Source: Alphaproteobacteria bacterium (GTDB taxonomy: Bacteria > Pseudomonadota > Alphaproteobacteria > Caulobacterales > Caulobacteraceae). Taken from it: a stretch of DNA of 54,622 nt. Shown piece after piece: positions 38,437 through 47,182 of this stretch. Under the pieces are notes generated by a model. It saw only the letters and a list, made by a program, of their open reading frames with translations, searched no databases and had not been told where the DNA came from. The stretch lies in NCBI GenBank assembly GCA_018820665.1, contig JAHJNW010000011.1, positions 1 through 54,622 of the forward strand. Direction: 5' to 3'. A program made the position numbers and the translations under genes. The stretch's first letter is position 1; the number at the start of each line of letters is the position of its first letter.

Positions 38437-39924
38437 ATGTCGACCCGTTTCCCCTTCGCCCGGATGCGGGCAACGGTCGCCGGCCTCGGCGTGATCGCCG
38501 CCGCCGCCGTCGGCGTGGCCCTGTCGCCGGCGCCCGCCGCCCACGCCCAGGTCGCGGCCAAGGTCGAGAGCCAGACGCGGCCGAATTTCGGCGTCCTGCT
38601 GGACCCGCCGACGCGCAGCTATCGCAACCGCGGTTCAAACCACCGGCGCTATGACTATCGCCGCCATCGCCCTGACTGGCGGCCCGACCACTATCGGCCC
38701 GGCGGCGAGGAGATCGTGCTGGTCGACTGCGGCGGCAATCCCGGCAGCGGCGCGGTCGAGGACGCCGTGCGCCGGGTCCGCCCGGGCGGGACGCTGGTGA
38801 TCCGCGCGCGGGCCGGGGCCTGCGTCGGCTGGCTGAACATCGACAAGCCGCTGACCATCATCGGCGAGAGCGGCTTCGATCCGCGCGACTGGGCCCGCAC
38901 CGGCAATCCGACGCTGCAGGCGCCCGACGGCCTGCCGTGCCTCACCGTGGCCCAGGGCGTGCGGGTCGAGATCCGCGACATGGTGTTCGCCTCGCCGCGC
39001 GCCGGCGACGCGGCCTGCGTCGTCGGCTACGGCGCCGAGATCATCATGAACCGCGTCGGCTTCCGCCACGCCGGCGACGAGGCGGCGATCTACGCCGACG
39101 GCGGCCTGCTGGACGTGCGCAATACGGTGATCGAGGCCCAGACCATCGCCCCCGCCATCGTCGCCGACGGCGCCGTGCTGAACGCCTGGGAGATGGTGAT
39201 CACCGGGGCCCAGTCGGGCCTGGAGCTGATCCCCGGAGCCGGGCAGACCTCGCGCATCGCCTCGACCACCCTGAAGGGCACGGGCGCGCCGAACGCCTTC
39301 GGTCCGCGCGCGATCGGGATCATCGTCCGCTCGGGACGGGACTATGGCCGGGTCGAGATCGAGAACACGGCCATCGTCGGCTATGTCGAGGGCGTCGCCA
39401 TCGAAGGCGCATCGGTCGACATCTCCGGCAGCCGGGTCGGTCGTTCGGACAAGGGGGTGGTGCTGTACAATGGCGAACTGCGACTGACCGACAGCCGCAT
39501 CCGCGCCGCCACCATTGGCGTCGCCGCCGCCTCGGGCAGCGCCGTGGTGATCAACAACGTCTTCGCCGGGGTCCGCGACGTGATCTACGCCGAGGACCGC
39601 GCCAACATCCAGGCGCGCGGCAACCGGGTCTATTCGCAGCACGTCTGCCGGCCGCAGTTCCGCGACCGCTACCGCGGCCGGTACGAGCCCTACTGGCGTC
39701 CGGGCGAGGGCTGGGAGTGCGCCTTCGGCTCCTATCCGCGCGACTGGTGGGACAGCGAGGACGGGCTGCTGGGCCTCGAGTACCAGGACGACGGCTATTC
39801 GCTGGACGGCTACGACCGGTATCAGAGCGGCCAGGGCTGGTATGACCGCGACGGGCGCTACATCGACGACGGTCGCTACCGCGGCGAAGACCGCTGGAGC
39901 CGCGGCGGGGGCTGGGGGTGGTAG
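38437..39924 (+). CDS. Secreted right-handed parallel beta-helix protein with Tyr/Arg-rich tail
   Basis: A 495-residue exported protein with a signal peptide ending near AHAQ. A basic Tyr/Arg segment (RRYDYRRHRPDWRPDHYRP) is followed by a roughly 300-residue run of short strands of beta-helix type, rich in I/V/G/A and asparagines, as in pectate lyase-like folds. The last 90 residues are a Tyr/Arg/Gly/Asp-rich low-complexity tail (for example GWYDRDGRYIDDGRYRGEDR). No polysaccharide-lyase catalytic motif is recognised. It may be an envelope-binding or surface protein. It follows the Sel1 gene at 15 bases. Confidence 0.83.
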   Translation: MSTRFPFARMRATVAGLGVIAAAAVGVALSPAPAAHAQVAAKVESQTRPNFGVLLDPPTRSYRNRGSNHRRYDYRRHRPDWRPDHYRPGGEEIVLVDCGGNPGSGAVEDAVRRVRPGGTLVIRARAGACVGWLNIDKPLTIIGESGFDPRDWARTGNPTLQAPDGLPCLTVAQGVRVEIRDMVFASPRAGDAACVVGYGAEIIMNRVGFRHAGDEAAIYADGGLLDVRNTVIEAQTIAPAIVADGAVLNAWEMVITGAQSGLELIPGAGQTSRIASTTLKGTGAPNAFGPRAIGIIVRSGRDYGRVEIENTAIVGYVEGVAIEGASVDISGSRVGRSDKGVVLYNGELRLTDSRIRAATIGVAAASGSAVVINNVFAGVRDVIYAEDRANIQARGNRVYSQHVCRPQFRDRYRGRYEPYWRPGEGWECAFGSYPRDWWDSEDGLLGLEYQDDGYSLDGYDRYQSGQGWYDRDGRYIDDGRYRGEDRWSRGGGWGW

Positions 39925-39984
39925 GCGACGGCAGGGGGATTTGAGACCTGCGTCAGGGCCGCATCTGGCGGCGCCCGGTAGAAG

Positions 39985-40010
39985 GACGGCGGTCCGGAGG
40001 GACCGCCGTC
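39985..40010. repeat. 11-bp perfect hairpin between convergent genes
   Basis: GACGGCGGTCC and GGACCGCCGTC pair perfectly around a four-base GGAG loop. There is no T-run on either side, so it is not a standard intrinsic terminator. It lies between the convergent beta-helix and small secreted protein genes and may still act as a stop or mRNA stabiliser for both. Confidence 0.6.
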
Positions 40011-40022
40011 AGGTGTGATCGA

Positions 40023-40256
40023 CTACGGACAGATGTAGTCGTCGGTCACCGAGAAATGCTCGGAGTTTCGAACTTCGCCCCAGATGTGACGATGGCCGTC
40101 GCAGTAGGTGATAATGCCGCCGATCGGACCATCGCTGGGGCTCACATAGAAGAGCACCGTGCGCCTGATGTCGCCGTGGGCGGCTGCGGGCATCGCGAAG
40201 GAACTGGCCAGAACAATGGCCGCCAATGAAGCTTTCAGAGCGGTCGTGACGTGCAT
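40023..40256 (-). CDS. Small secreted protein, DUF6289-like
   Basis: A 77-residue protein with a signal peptide (MHVTTALKASLAAIVLASS ending near AAAHG). The short mature part contains VLFYVSPSDGPIGGIITYCD and ends in CP, giving two cysteines likely to pair. The pattern resembles DUF6289 secreted peptides, but this is a weak match by eye. I take the ATG at 40256 because GGAGG lies five bases upstream; an ATG at 40268 is in frame but poorer. Function unknown. Confidence 0.68.
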   Translation of the reverse strand: MHVTTALKASLAAIVLASSFAMPAAAHGDIRRTVLFYVSPSDGPIGGIITYCDGHRHIWGEVRNSEHFSVTDDYICP

Positions 40257-40645
40257 GGTACCCTCCATCAGGGGCGGAAACGCCCGAGGCGGAGGAAATC
40301 ACGGGTTGCGGCGCATCACAACCTTCGCGCGTAGTAAATGCCGCCGACGTGATGGAGTAGGCGGTCGTCCATCACCAGCATGATCGGTTCCTCGCGGGTC
40401 CCGGCAGGGCCCTGAGCCTTATCACCACCATGGGGCTTCAGCGGTTCCTGCGTCGGGTACCGGATTTCAACCTGTGCCGCTGTCGAGGGTCAAAACGCGG
40501 CAAGTATCAGGCCGGCCATAACCAGAAAAACTGTCCGTCGCGCTCAAGATTTTCGGCGTCAATGTCAAGGTTTGGCGCAATGACAACTTCCGGACACAGG
40601 AACAATCAAGCCCTCGCCGCCCTTTGTCCGGAAAGGCGGCTGGAC
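40257..40645. other. Intergenic region upstream of the GH1-like gene
   Basis: About 390 bases hold no gene I can support. Base composition is less GC-rich and less codon-structured than its neighbours from about 40,500 to 40,630. Short open frames on both strands have no recognisable content; one of 21 codons on the minus strand near 40,320-40,385 has a GAGGAA ribosome-like site but is too short to call. The promoter for the carbohydrate genes downstream probably lies here. Confidence 0.4.
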
Positions 40646-40795
40646 ATGAAGACGGCGAAACGCATCCTCACGACGATTGATGCCGCCTGGACGAGTTCGA
40701 ACGCCTGCAAGCCCGGCGCATCGGCGGGTGTTGCTTGGGCGTTCGATCGTCCCGGCGCTGGCCACGCCGAAGCGGCGCCGGCGCAGGTTGCATGA
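40646..40795 (+). CDS. Possible 49-residue ORF coupled to the GH1-like gene
   Basis: An ATG at 40646 follows GGAAAGG at about ten bases and opens a 49-codon frame beginning MKTAKRILTTIDAAW. Its TGA overlaps the ATG of the GH1-like gene (ATGA), the usual form of translational coupling. There is no recognisable family or signal peptide; the second half is Ala/Pro-rich. It may be a real small protein, a leader peptide, or chance, which I cannot separate by eye. Confidence 0.35.
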   Translation: MKTAKRILTTIDAAWTSSNACKPGASAGVAWAFDRPGAGHAEAAPAQVA

Positions 40796-42159
40796 GCGCC
40801 CCGCTCGAGCTCTGGGGCGGCCATGAGTGCACGGTGAACCGGGTCGGCGATCGCTGGCGCGACCAGACCATTCTGTCCGGCCATCACGACCGCATCGCCG
40901 ACCTCGACGCCTTCGCTTCGCTGGGCCTGAAAGCCCTGCGGTATCCGATCCTGTGGGAGCGGGTGGAGACCGAACGGGGGGTGTTCGACTGGTCGTGGGC
41001 CGACGCGCGGATGGTGCGCCTTAGCGAACTGGGCCTGCGACCGGTGGTCGGGCTGCTGCACCATGGCTCGGGGCCCCGCTGGACCGACCTGCTCGATCCG
41101 GGCTTTGCGGCCGGCCTCGGCGAATTTGCCGGCCGGGCGGCGGAGCGGTATCCGTGGGTGACCGACTGGACCCCGGTCAACGAACCGCTGACGACGGCGC
41201 GCTTCAGCGCCCTTTACGGCCACTGGCATCCGCATGGCCGCGACGAAGGGCTGTTCTGGAGCGCCCTGCTGAACCAGATCGAGGCGACCCGGGCGGCGAT
41301 GGCCGCGATCCGGCGGACCGTTCCCGACGCACGGCTGGTGCAGACCGAGGACTTCGGCTGGACCTGGTCGACCGCCGGCTGCGCCGACCAGGCGGCCTAT
41401 GAGAACGACCGGCGCCTGATGACCTGGGACCTGCTGTGCGGTCGGGTGGTCGACGGCCATCCGCTGCGGGGCGATCTGGACCGGCGCGGCCATTCGCAGC
41501 GGCTGGACGATCTGGCCGCCGCGCCGTGCCCGCCCGGGCTCGTGGGCCTGAACCACTATGTGACCAGCGACCGGTTTCTCGACGAACGGCTGGAGCGATA
41601 CCCGACGCGGGCGCACGGCGGCAACGGCCGGTTGGCCTATGCGGATGTCGAGGCGGTCCGGGTGCTGCACCGGCAGGCGTGCAGTTGGGAACGGTGCCTC
41701 GGCCTGCTGTGGGATCGATACCGGATCCCGCTGGCGGTGACCGAATGCCACCTCGGGTCCTCGCCGGAAGAGCAGCGGCGCTGGCTGCACCGGGCCTGGT
41801 CGGCGGCCCTGTCGGCACGCGACGACGGCGTGGCGGTCGAGGCGGTGACCGTCTGGGCGCTGCTTGGAAGCTACGACTGGGACACGCTGCTGACCGAAGA
41901 CAACGGCCGGTACGAACCGGGCGCCTTTGACCTCTCAGGCGGCGACGGGCCGCGACTGACCGACCTCGCCGCGGCGCTTCAGGGTCTGGCCCGCCACGGG
42001 GTCATGACCGGACCCGACCCCGGCCCCGGTTGGTGGGACCATGACGCCCGCCTCGAATATCCCCCCTGTCATCCGGCCGTGAGCGCCGCATCTCCGCGCT
42101 TCGATCCGCCGCCCGCCCGCGCCGCCCGCTTTGCGTCTCTCTCCCTTCAAGAAGGCTGA
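40792..42159 (+). CDS. Family 1 glycoside hydrolase-like protein
   Basis: A 455-residue TIM-barrel protein resembling GH1 beta-glycosidases. The acid/base Glu131 is in DWTPVNEPLTTARF and the nucleophile-like Glu318 is in LAVTECHLGS. The N-terminal ELWGGHECTVNRVGDRWRDQ and barrel strands such as ALRYPILWERVE and PGLVGLNHYVTSDR fit the clade of such proteins found in polysaccharide gene clusters. There is no signal peptide, so it is cytosolic. Substrate unknown; the adjacent galactofuranose-type fusion suggests work on surface glycan precursors. The start is the ATG at 40792; the last bases overlap or abut the downstream TTG start. Confidence 0.85.
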   Translation: MSAPLELWGGHECTVNRVGDRWRDQTILSGHHDRIADLDAFASLGLKALRYPILWERVETERGVFDWSWADARMVRLSELGLRPVVGLLHHGSGPRWTDLLDPGFAAGLGEFAGRAAERYPWVTDWTPVNEPLTTARFSALYGHWHPHGRDEGLFWSALLNQIEATRAAMAAIRRTVPDARLVQTEDFGWTWSTAGCADQAAYENDRRLMTWDLLCGRVVDGHPLRGDLDRRGHSQRLDDLAAAPCPPGLVGLNHYVTSDRFLDERLERYPTRAHGGNGRLAYADVEAVRVLHRQACSWERCLGLLWDRYRIPLAVTECHLGSSPEEQRRWLHRAWSAALSARDDGVAVEAVTVWALLGSYDWDTLLTEDNGRYEPGAFDLSGGDGPRLTDLAAALQGLARHGVMTGPDPGPGWWDHDARLEYPPCHPAVSAASPRFDPPPARAARFASLSLQEG

Positions 42160-42163
42160 CCCT

Positions 42164-44530
42164 TTGTCCGAGTCCGTATCGACCCCCTCCGAGTCCCGCG
42201 TTATCGACCTGTTGGATGTCCGCCGGACAGACCCGATCGTCTGCCTGTCGCACCTGCGCTGGAATTTCGTCTTCCAGCGGCCGCAGCACCTGCTGTCCCG
42301 CTTCGCCGCGACCCGGACCGTGCTGGTGTTCGAGGAGCCGCTGCCGGTCGAGGCGGAGGCGGTGATGGGGGTCGACCTGCGGGTCTGCGCCGCCAGCGGC
42401 GTGGTCGTGGCGACGCCCCGGTTGCCCGACGGACTGGACGGTCCCAGCCGCAACGCCGTGCTGCGTCAGCTGCTCGACGAGGCGATGGCGGCGCAGGACA
42501 TCGAGCGGCCGGTGCTCTGGTACTATACGCCGATGATGGTCCCGGTGGCCCGCCACATCGAGGCGGCGGCGGTGGTCTATGACTGCATGGACGAGCTGGC
42601 CAATTTCCGCTTCGCCCCGCCGGAGCTGACAACGCTCGAGCGCGAGCTGTTCGCCTCGGCCGATGTGGTCTTCACCGGCGGCCACACCCTCTACGAGGCC
42701 AAGAAGGCCCTGCACGACAACATCCATCCGTTCCCGTCGAGCGTGGACACGGCCCATTTCGCCCGCGCCCGGTCGATGCCGGCGGATCGCGCGAACGGCC
42801 GGCCGCGGCTGGGCTTCTTCGGCGTCATCGACGAGCGGATGGATCTGGAGCTCATATCGCGCGTGGCCGCGGCCCGGCCGGAATGGGATTTCGAAATGGT
42901 CGGCCCGCTGGCCAAGATCGCGCCGGAGGACCTGCCGCAACATCCCAACCTGACCTGGCCGGGACAGAAGTCCTACGACGACCTGCCGGGCTGTCTGGCC
43001 CGGTGGGACGTGGCCCTGATGCCGTTCGCCATCAATGAATCGACGCGGTTCATCAGCCCGACCAAGACGCCTGAATATCTGGCCGCCGGCCGGCCGGTGG
43101 TCTCGACGCCCGTCCGGGACGTGATCCGGCACTACGGCGAGCTGGAGGCAGTCCGCATCGCCGCCACGGCCGAGGAATTCGTCGCCGGCTGCGACGCCAT
43201 GCTGGCCCTGACGCACGGCGCGGACCGGACCTGGCTGGCCGCGGTCGACGAGGCCCTGTCGACGCTGTCATGGGACCAGACGCTGCTTCGCATGACGGTG
43301 CTGGTCGACGCCGCCGCCCGGAAATACGGAACGTCGCCCGCGCCGACCCGGGCCGCGGCGGCGGCCTGGCCGCCGATCCGCCGGTCGCACTATGACGCCC
43401 TGATCGTCGGCGCCGGCTTCGCCGGCTCTGTGCTGGCCGAACGGCTGGCCAGCGAAGGCAAACACGTCCTGCTGATCGATCGCCGGCCGCACATCGGCGG
43501 CAACGCCTTCGACAAGCTGGACGCGGCCGGCGTGCTGATTCACCAGTATGGCCCGCACATCTTCCACACCAACTCGGCCGACATCTTCGAGTATCTGTCG
43601 CGCTTCACCGAATGGCGTCCGTATGAGCACCGGGTCTTGGCGGACATCGGCGGCCAGCGGGTGCCGATGCCGATCAACCGGACGACGCTGAACACCCTCT
43701 ACGGCGCGGATCTGACGTCCGACGCCGAGGCCGAGGCGTTCCTGGCCAGCCGGGCCGAGCCGGTGGAGCGGATCCGCACGTCAGAGGACGTGGTCGTCAA
43801 CGCCATCGGTCGCGAGCTCTACGAGACCTTCTTCCGTGGCTACACCCGCAAGCAGTGGGGGCTGGACCCGTCCGAACTGGACAAGTCGGTGACGGCGCGG
43901 GTGCCGACGCGGACCAACACCGACGACCGCTATTTCACCGACACCTTCCAGGCGATGCCGAAGCACGGCTACACGCGGATGTTCGAGAACATGCTGGACA
44001 GCCCTCGCATCCATATCGAGACCGGGGTCGAGTACCGCGATGTGGTGAATGAGGTCCTGTACGACCGGCTGATCTTCACCGGACCGATCGACGAGTTCTT
44101 CGACCATCGCTTCGGCCGGTTGCCGTACCGCTCGCTGCGCTTCCAGCACGAGACGCATGACCGGGAGGTTTTCCAGCCCGTTGCGACAGTCAACTATCCT
44201 GACGAGGCGACGCCCTGGACCCGGATCACGGAGTACAAGCACCTGACCGGGCAGGTGCACCGACAGACCAGCCTCACCTATGAATATCCGGCCGCCGATG
44301 GGGACCCCTACTATCCGATCCCGCGGGCGGAAAACCAGGCCCTGTTCAAACGCTACGAGGCTCTCGCCGCCGAACGGCCGGATGTGACCTTCGTCGGCCG
44401 GCTGGCGACCTACCGGTACTACAATATGGACCAGGTGGTCGGTCAGGCCCTTGCCGCCTGGCGGCGGCTGTCGCCGGTGGCGCAGGAGGCGCCCTCGCGG
44501 GTCGCGGGGTCGGGGGCGGCCGCCATATAA
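42164..44530 (+). CDS. glf: Fused glycosyltransferase and UDP-galactopyranose mutase
   Basis: A 788-residue two-enzyme fusion. Residues about 20-395 form a glycosyltransferase-like domain (IVCLSHLRWNFVFQRPQHLL, DCMDELANFRFAP, FFGVIDERMDLELI, TPEYLAAGRPVVSTPVRDV). From about 408 a complete UDP-galactopyranose mutase follows: the FAD motif LIVGAGFAGSVLAERLASEG, IGGNAFDK, QYGPHIFHTN, GYTRKQWGLDPSEL, YDRLIFTGPIDEFFDHRFG and TYRYYNMDQVVGQALA. The mutase converts UDP-Gal-p to UDP-Gal-f, and the attached transferase may use it. The TTG at 42164 with AGAAGG eight bases upstream is the likely start; an in-frame TTG at 42131 overlaps the GH1-like gene. Confidence 0.94.
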   Translation: MSESVSTPSESRVIDLLDVRRTDPIVCLSHLRWNFVFQRPQHLLSRFAATRTVLVFEEPLPVEAEAVMGVDLRVCAASGVVVATPRLPDGLDGPSRNAVLRQLLDEAMAAQDIERPVLWYYTPMMVPVARHIEAAAVVYDCMDELANFRFAPPELTTLERELFASADVVFTGGHTLYEAKKALHDNIHPFPSSVDTAHFARARSMPADRANGRPRLGFFGVIDERMDLELISRVAAARPEWDFEMVGPLAKIAPEDLPQHPNLTWPGQKSYDDLPGCLARWDVALMPFAINESTRFISPTKTPEYLAAGRPVVSTPVRDVIRHYGELEAVRIAATAEEFVAGCDAMLALTHGADRTWLAAVDEALSTLSWDQTLLRMTVLVDAAARKYGTSPAPTRAAAAAWPPIRRSHYDALIVGAGFAGSVLAERLASEGKHVLLIDRRPHIGGNAFDKLDAAGVLIHQYGPHIFHTNSADIFEYLSRFTEWRPYEHRVLADIGGQRVPMPINRTTLNTLYGADLTSDAEAEAFLASRAEPVERIRTSEDVVVNAIGRELYETFFRGYTRKQWGLDPSELDKSVTARVPTRTNTDDRYFTDTFQAMPKHGYTRMFENMLDSPRIHIETGVEYRDVVNEVLYDRLIFTGPIDEFFDHRFGRLPYRSLRFQHETHDREVFQPVATVNYPDEATPWTRITEYKHLTGQVHRQTSLTYEYPAADGDPYYPIPRAENQALFKRYEALAAERPDVTFVGRLATYRYYNMDQVVGQALAAWRRLSPVAQEAPSRVAGSGAAAI

Positions 44531-44547
44531 GAGAAGCGCCGACGATC

Positions 44548-44563
44548 GGTGAAACGCTTCACC
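44548..44563 (+). promoter_or_regulatory. LacI-type operator, distal site
   Basis: GGTGAAACGCTTCACC is a near-perfect 16-base palindrome of the LacI/GalR type with a central CG. It lies 17 bases after the stop of the fusion gene and 172 bases upstream of the receptor ATG. A second site of the same family follows at 44695. Confidence 0.65.
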
Positions 44564-44694
44564 GGCCGTCGCGGCATTCTCAGGGGATCGCGCCATGCCC
44601 CGCTAGCCTGATAGTGAGGGCTCATGGTGCATTCTTCCGGCCCCAATTTCAAAGCGTCATCCAACCGAAATCCGAGCGTCACTGATCCTCGATA

Positions 44695-44706
44695 TGAAAC
44701 GTTTCA
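44695..44706 (+). promoter_or_regulatory. LacI-type operator, proximal site
   Basis: TGAAACGTTTCA is a perfect 12-base palindrome matching the common LacI-family operator core. It sits 29 bases upstream of the receptor ATG and would block a promoter there. The centres of the two sites are 145 bases apart. An in-frame ATG at 44694 overlaps this site, a reason not to use it as the start. Confidence 0.75.
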
Positions 44707-44735
44707 CTCACTTGGAGTGGAGCGGGGGTTTGACG

Positions 44736-47096
44736 ATGAAGAAATCAATCTGGATGGCGTCCGGCGCCCTGTTTGTCGTTCTGGGCCAGACGTCAGCGGC
44801 CTGGGCGCAGCAGGCCGAGTCGGTGACCGAGATCGACGAGGTCGTCGTCACCGCGGAACGGTTCGGCTCCGGCCTGCCGCGGGCCACCTTCACGCTCGGC
44901 GCGGAGGACATCGCCGAACGTCCGCTGGGCGCGGACATCATGCAGAGCCTCGTCAAGGTTCCGGGCGTGCAGGTCTCCACCGGGGACGCGCGCGGCGGCA
45001 GCTTCTCGTTCGAACTGTATATGCGCGGCCTGAACAAGGAGCAGATCGGCCTGACGATCGACGGCGTTCCCACCGGCGACGCGCGCTTCAACGGGGGTTC
45101 GCCGCCGACCCGCTTCATCGAATCCAGCAACATCGGCCGGATAATCGTCTCGCAGAGCGCGGGCGACATCGGCGCGCCGTCGCGCTTCGCTCTCGGCGGT
45201 TTCATCGACTTCGTGACCGACAATCCGGCCCACGACCCCGGTCTGACGGTCGAGGCCGGCCTCGGTTCGTTCGACTTCCGCCGCGCCTATGTCCGCGCCG
45301 ATTTCGGCGAGTTCGCTCCCGGTCTCAGCGGCTACGCCTCGGCGTCGCGTCAGGAGAATGACATCTGGGCGGGGCGGAACAGCCGCTCGAGCGAGCGCGA
45401 CCACTATGAGGTCAAGCTGCGCAAGGTGTTCGACAACGGCTCGCAGATCCAGGGCCGCGTCTCGTACAACGACCAGGCCGACAACGACTTCAACATCGTC
45501 ACCCGGGGCGAGTTCGAGGCCGATCCGCGCAGCGATCGGGCGACGGACGCCATCACCGGCATCCCGGCGCGCGACGTCGATTTCGGCGGCGGTCTGGGCG
45601 GGACGCGCAAGGACCTGTTGGCCTATGTCAACGGCCGGTTTGTGCTCAGCGACCGGATCAGCCTCAGCCTCAATCCCTATTACCAGACGCTGGAAGGAGA
45701 CTCCTTCCGCTACCAGGATCGCGCCCGTCGCCTGACCGGGACCGATCCGCGCGCGGTGACCGGCTACAACGCTAACGGCGGCGCTGTCCGGCCGGCCCTG
45801 ATCACGACGCGCGACAGCAACGCGGTAGGCGGCCCGGCCGACATGCGGGTCACGCCGCGCGATCGCGAACGCTATGGCCTGACGTCGGAACTGCGCTTGG
45901 AGGATCTGTTCGAGGGCCACACCGTCCGGGCCGGGGCCTGGTACGAGGGCGGCGACTCCAGCGAGAGCCGCAACTTCTACCGCATCACCGACCCGACCCG
46001 CGGCATCGGCTACGACCGCGGCCAGCTGAACCATGTCGAATACGAGCGGACGGCCGAGGTCGAGACCGTCATGCTGTATCTGCAGGACGAGGTGCGCCTG
46101 TACGAGGACCGGCTGAAACTGGCCCTCGGCCTGACCTGGTACGATATCCGCTACGACGCCCGTTCGCCGCTGGAGTACCAGGCCAATCTGGTCTTCTCCC
46201 AGGCCTCGGACATCAATCCGAAGGTCGGCGCGACCTTGCGTCTGACGCCCGAATGGGAAGTGTTCGGCGGCTATGCCCGCAACTTTTCGGGCATTCCCGA
46301 GGACGCCTTCCTCGGCTCGACGGCGGTGATCGATCCCGACGCCCTGGAGCCGATCCAGACCCGCAACCTGGACCTCGGCCTGCGCCATGTCTCGGCCGGC
46401 CGGGCCTTCTCGATCCAGGCCTATGACGTCGATCTGGAGAACGGCGTGGGCATCGTTCCGCGCGATCCGACCGCGACCCTCGACCCCGACGAGATCGTGC
46501 GCGGCAATGTCGCCACGCGGGCCGCCAACACCCTGGGCCAGACCTCGCGCGGGGTCGAAATCACCGGCTTCCAGGAGGTGGGCGCGTTCGACCTGTATGC
46601 GGCCTACGCCTGGCAGGACGCCACCCACGACGACCCCGCCGCCGGCAGCGAGGCGCGCGCCACCCTGGCCTCGCTCGGGATCATCGGCGGCGCCCGGGTG
46701 CGGGATATTCCGGAGCACTCGCTGTTCGCCCAGGTCGGCTGGTCGCCGACGTCGGCGACGCGCCTCGAGCTGAGCGCCCGCCACGTCGGGGAGCGGGTCG
46801 GCGGCCATATCGTCGCCCCGACCAGCTTCCGGGAAGTCGGCGTCGAAACCCTGGACGCCTATACCGTCGCGGGTCTGACGGTCCGTCACGATCTGGAGCG
46901 CGCCGGCCTGCCGTCCACCCGATTGCAGCTCAATGTCGACAACCTGTTCGACGAGACCTACATCGCCGCGGTCAGCAGCGCGACGGCGACGCAGCCTGAG
47001 TTCGGCCTGCTGTCGGGCCCGAACGTCCGCACCCTGGACCGATATTTCGTCGGCGCGCCGCGCACGGTGACCGTCTCGCTGCGGACCCGGTTCTGA
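44736..47096 (+). CDS. TonB-dependent receptor, probably for a carbohydrate
   Basis: A 786-residue outer-membrane receptor. A signal peptide (MKKSIWMASGALFVVLGQTS ending AWAQ) is followed by the TonB-box region TEIDEVVVTAERFG. The plug has VSTGDARGGSFSFELYMRGL and IGLTIDGVPTGDARFNGG. The 22-stranded barrel ends in VTVSLRTRF with the terminal Phe. The ligand is unknown; a LacI regulator gene immediately downstream and two LacI-type operators upstream suggest a sugar or glycoside. I take the ATG at 44736, since the ATG at 44694 lies in an operator and puts 14 residues ahead of the signal. Confidence 0.93.
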   Translation: MKKSIWMASGALFVVLGQTSAAWAQQAESVTEIDEVVVTAERFGSGLPRATFTLGAEDIAERPLGADIMQSLVKVPGVQVSTGDARGGSFSFELYMRGLNKEQIGLTIDGVPTGDARFNGGSPPTRFIESSNIGRIIVSQSAGDIGAPSRFALGGFIDFVTDNPAHDPGLTVEAGLGSFDFRRAYVRADFGEFAPGLSGYASASRQENDIWAGRNSRSSERDHYEVKLRKVFDNGSQIQGRVSYNDQADNDFNIVTRGEFEADPRSDRATDAITGIPARDVDFGGGLGGTRKDLLAYVNGRFVLSDRISLSLNPYYQTLEGDSFRYQDRARRLTGTDPRAVTGYNANGGAVRPALITTRDSNAVGGPADMRVTPRDRERYGLTSELRLEDLFEGHTVRAGAWYEGGDSSESRNFYRITDPTRGIGYDRGQLNHVEYERTAEVETVMLYLQDEVRLYEDRLKLALGLTWYDIRYDARSPLEYQANLVFSQASDINPKVGATLRLTPEWEVFGGYARNFSGIPEDAFLGSTAVIDPDALEPIQTRNLDLGLRHVSAGRAFSIQAYDVDLENGVGIVPRDPTATLDPDEIVRGNVATRAANTLGQTSRGVEITGFQEVGAFDLYAAYAWQDATHDDPAAGSEARATLASLGIIGGARVRDIPEHSLFAQVGWSPTSATRLELSARHVGERVGGHIVAPTSFREVGVETLDAYTVAGLTVRHDLERAGLPSTRLQLNVDNLFDETYIAAVSSATATQPEFGLLSGPNVRTLDRYFVGAPRTVTVSLRTRF

Positions 47097-47182
47097 GCCG
47101 ACGCTTGACCTCGAACGCCCCGCTGCCCACTGAGGCGGCGGGGCGGCTCGATCGCGGCCTCCAGACAAGGTTCCCGCCCGGA

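Noticed and set aside
40430-40795. A 121-codon frame leading into the GH1-like gene
   Set aside because: Its first 70 codons have atypical composition and no ribosome site. Only the last 49 codons, which have a ribosome site, were kept as a possible small gene.
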